From the NCBI GenBank assembly GCA_003354225.1, contig PIVH01000319.1, positions 1 to 6,299 on the forward strand: a stretch of 6,299 nucleotides of DNA. Reading direction: 5' to 3'. The position numbers and the translations under genes are program-made. The notes beneath the pieces are model-generated. The model did no database searches and had not been told where the DNA came from. It saw only the letters and a list, made by a program, of their open reading frames with translations. The DNA is from Globobulimina sp. Lineage: Eukaryota > Foraminifera > Rotaliida. Positions 5,411 to 6,299 of this stretch are shown one piece after another (the stretch's first letter is position 1; each line of letters starts with the position of its first letter).

Positions 5411-6299
5411 TTAATGCAATCCAACCAATTCATAATCCAAAGCGTCACTGGTCTTAAGTTGCGAGCCTCTCAAAGCCCGCTTGTCTGCCAACTGTTGTCT
5501 TGTATTTCTTTTGCTTTTTCTTTCTTGATATCTCCAAAAAACACAAAATATGGATGTCGGAATTAAGCCAATCACAAAACATGAACTTAATACAGTCATA
5601 GAAATCCACGGATTTACATCAGAGATAACAACCGCAACTTGAACGGGTCTTTTATATATTTTCAATTTTATATTATTTTGTTATTTATATGATATATGAA
5701 AATACCTATTCCAGCCAGCATTGTCCGAATCCAATCTGATGTATATTTTTCCAGTGTGTTTCTTTTGCAATGCGGTTTTAAATCGAATAAGAGCGCGATT
5801 CCCGGTCTCCTTATCACTCCAAGTCACGTTACACTGCAATATGCGATTCCAATCATCCATACATTTCACTTTAATTAACTTGTAATTGGATGCAAAATTT
5901 TCACCATTTATAAAAATTTCCTGTGTTCCAGGCCGAATAGTTTGGAAACTTGGGAATACGCTGAAATCTATTCATTACAATTAAAATATTGATTTGTATT
6001 TGGTATACAATACTTGTACTTAACATTTTGTCCAATATGACCGAAGCCATAACTTACAGTCTGACCTTATATGTTTCCATAATTAATAATTATATTTGTA
6101 GAGTGAAATGAATATAATTACTGAACTGGTGATTTGTGCAATAAATGATAATGCAGCCATGATGCGAACCAAATGTATTCACAGCAACACTTTTTCTGAC
6201 ACATTTCTCGCCCATCACAGCATTGCTATATATTTACAATGAATAATGTACACAGAGAAAACAGATAAAAATTAATATATACAATTCTTCAAAATTATG
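5411..6299 (-). CDS. Partial single-pass membrane protein (5' end off right edge)
   Basis: I reconstruct five exons, 6299-6283, 6225-6122, 6065-6020, 5960-5706 and 5648-5411, giving 219 residues to a TAA. The phases agree at all four junctions. Numbering from the edge, residues 1-154 look extracellular. They carry Cys at 14, 30, 35, 89 and 99, the motif NTFGSHHGCIIIYC (22-35), SYGFGHIGQN (45-54), IRPGTQEIFINGENF (64-78) and an N-glycosylation sequon NVT at 100-102. Residues about 155-179 (WISMTVLSSCFVIGLIPTSI and on) form one hydrophobic helix. A 40-residue tail rich in Lys and Arg (RYQERKSKR at 180-188) follows, so by the positive-inside rule the C-terminus is cytoplasmic: a type I layout. 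Any signal peptide would lie beyond the window. I do not recognise the ectodomain. A receptor or adhesion-type surface protein is a guess. The third intron from the 3' end of the list (5961-6019) has an alternative donor that would add two residues. Confidence 0.75.
5649..5705 (-). other. Spliceosomal intron, 57 bp (membrane-protein gene)
   Basis: GTATTT donor, ATAAAAG acceptor, phase 2. It joins DNAGWN-R to PVQVAVV, linking the ectodomain to the membrane helix exon. If retained, the frame ends at a TAA after YFHISYK. Confidence 0.85.
5961..6019 (-). other. Spliceosomal intron, 59 bp (membrane-protein gene), donor uncertain
   Basis: GTACAA donor, TTTCAG acceptor, phase 2, giving GQNVN-VFPSFQ. 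A second donor, GTATTG at 6013, is also in phase, would give a 53-bp intron and adds two residues. The 59-bp choice fits the size of the other introns. An in-frame TGA upstream of the acceptor shows that an intron is needed. Confidence 0.65.
6066..6121 (-). other. Spliceosomal intron, 56 bp (membrane-protein gene)
   Basis: GTAATT donor, ATAAG acceptor, phase 1, giving NHQF-S-QTVSYGF. The AG five bases downstream (after GTC) would shift the frame and hit a stop, so the first AG is preferred. Confidence 0.7.
6226..6282 (-). other. Spliceosomal intron, 57 bp (membrane-protein gene)
   Basis: GTATAT donor, ATATAG acceptor, phase 2, giving HNFEE-F-NAVMGEKC. The upstream exon is only 17 bases to the window edge, so support comes mainly from intron length, phase and the TAA in the intron if retained. 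Confidence 0.6.

Noticed and set aside
5696-5878. 60-codon plus-strand frame in the membrane-protein gene
   Set aside because: Antisense to an exon that fits a five-exon, phase-consistent gene model.
1-6299. CRISPR array, tRNA, rRNA or bacterial operon signals
   Set aside because: No regularly spaced repeats, cloverleaf-like segments, rRNA-like conserved stretches or Shine-Dalgarno sites were seen. Spliced genes make the window eukaryotic.

Overview
The window looks like nuclear DNA from a compact, AT-rich eukaryote, probably a protist. It contains two conserved-looking genes interrupted by tiny GT-AG introns of 56-59 bp. It also holds long lysine- and asparagine-rich open frames, and TGA and TAA both work as ordinary stops, so the code appears standard. 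There are no bacterial-style ribosome sites or operons. I cannot assign a lineage from sequence alone.

Layout, left to right. (1) 1-370, minus strand: the 5' part of a gene that runs off the left edge, 123 open codons with a weak SPRY/concanavalin-A-like look. (2) 371-584: a divergent intergenic gap. (3) 585-2672, plus: an intronless 695-codon gene with a probable F-box followed by degenerate leucine-rich-repeat-like units. (4) 2673-3008: a gene-free gap that holds a 127-bp duplicate of the 3' end of the aminotransferase gene further right, plus a cluster of short palindromes. (5) 3009-3614, plus: an intronless, lysine-rich 201-codon orphan. (6) 3615-3848: a convergent intergenic gap. (7) 3849-5362, minus: a complete three-exon PLP aminotransferase of the kynurenine aminotransferase / glutamine transaminase K / cysteine-S-conjugate beta-lyase family. 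It has 465 residues, all the key residues and a probable mitochondrial leader. (8) 5363-5410: a 48-bp gap. (9) 5411-6299, minus: five reconstructed exons of a type I-like single-pass membrane protein that runs off the right edge.

The genes do not form an obvious pathway. The minus-strand genes on the right are intron-bearing, and the aminotransferase is clearly conserved. The plus-strand genes are intronless and look lineage-specific. The most informative oddity is the duplicated aminotransferase tail beside the F-box-like gene: it differs from the intact gene at 5 of 127 bases, and all five changes are synonymous. That suggests it came from a once-functional paralogue or allele, or has been under coding constraint, rather than decaying neutrally.
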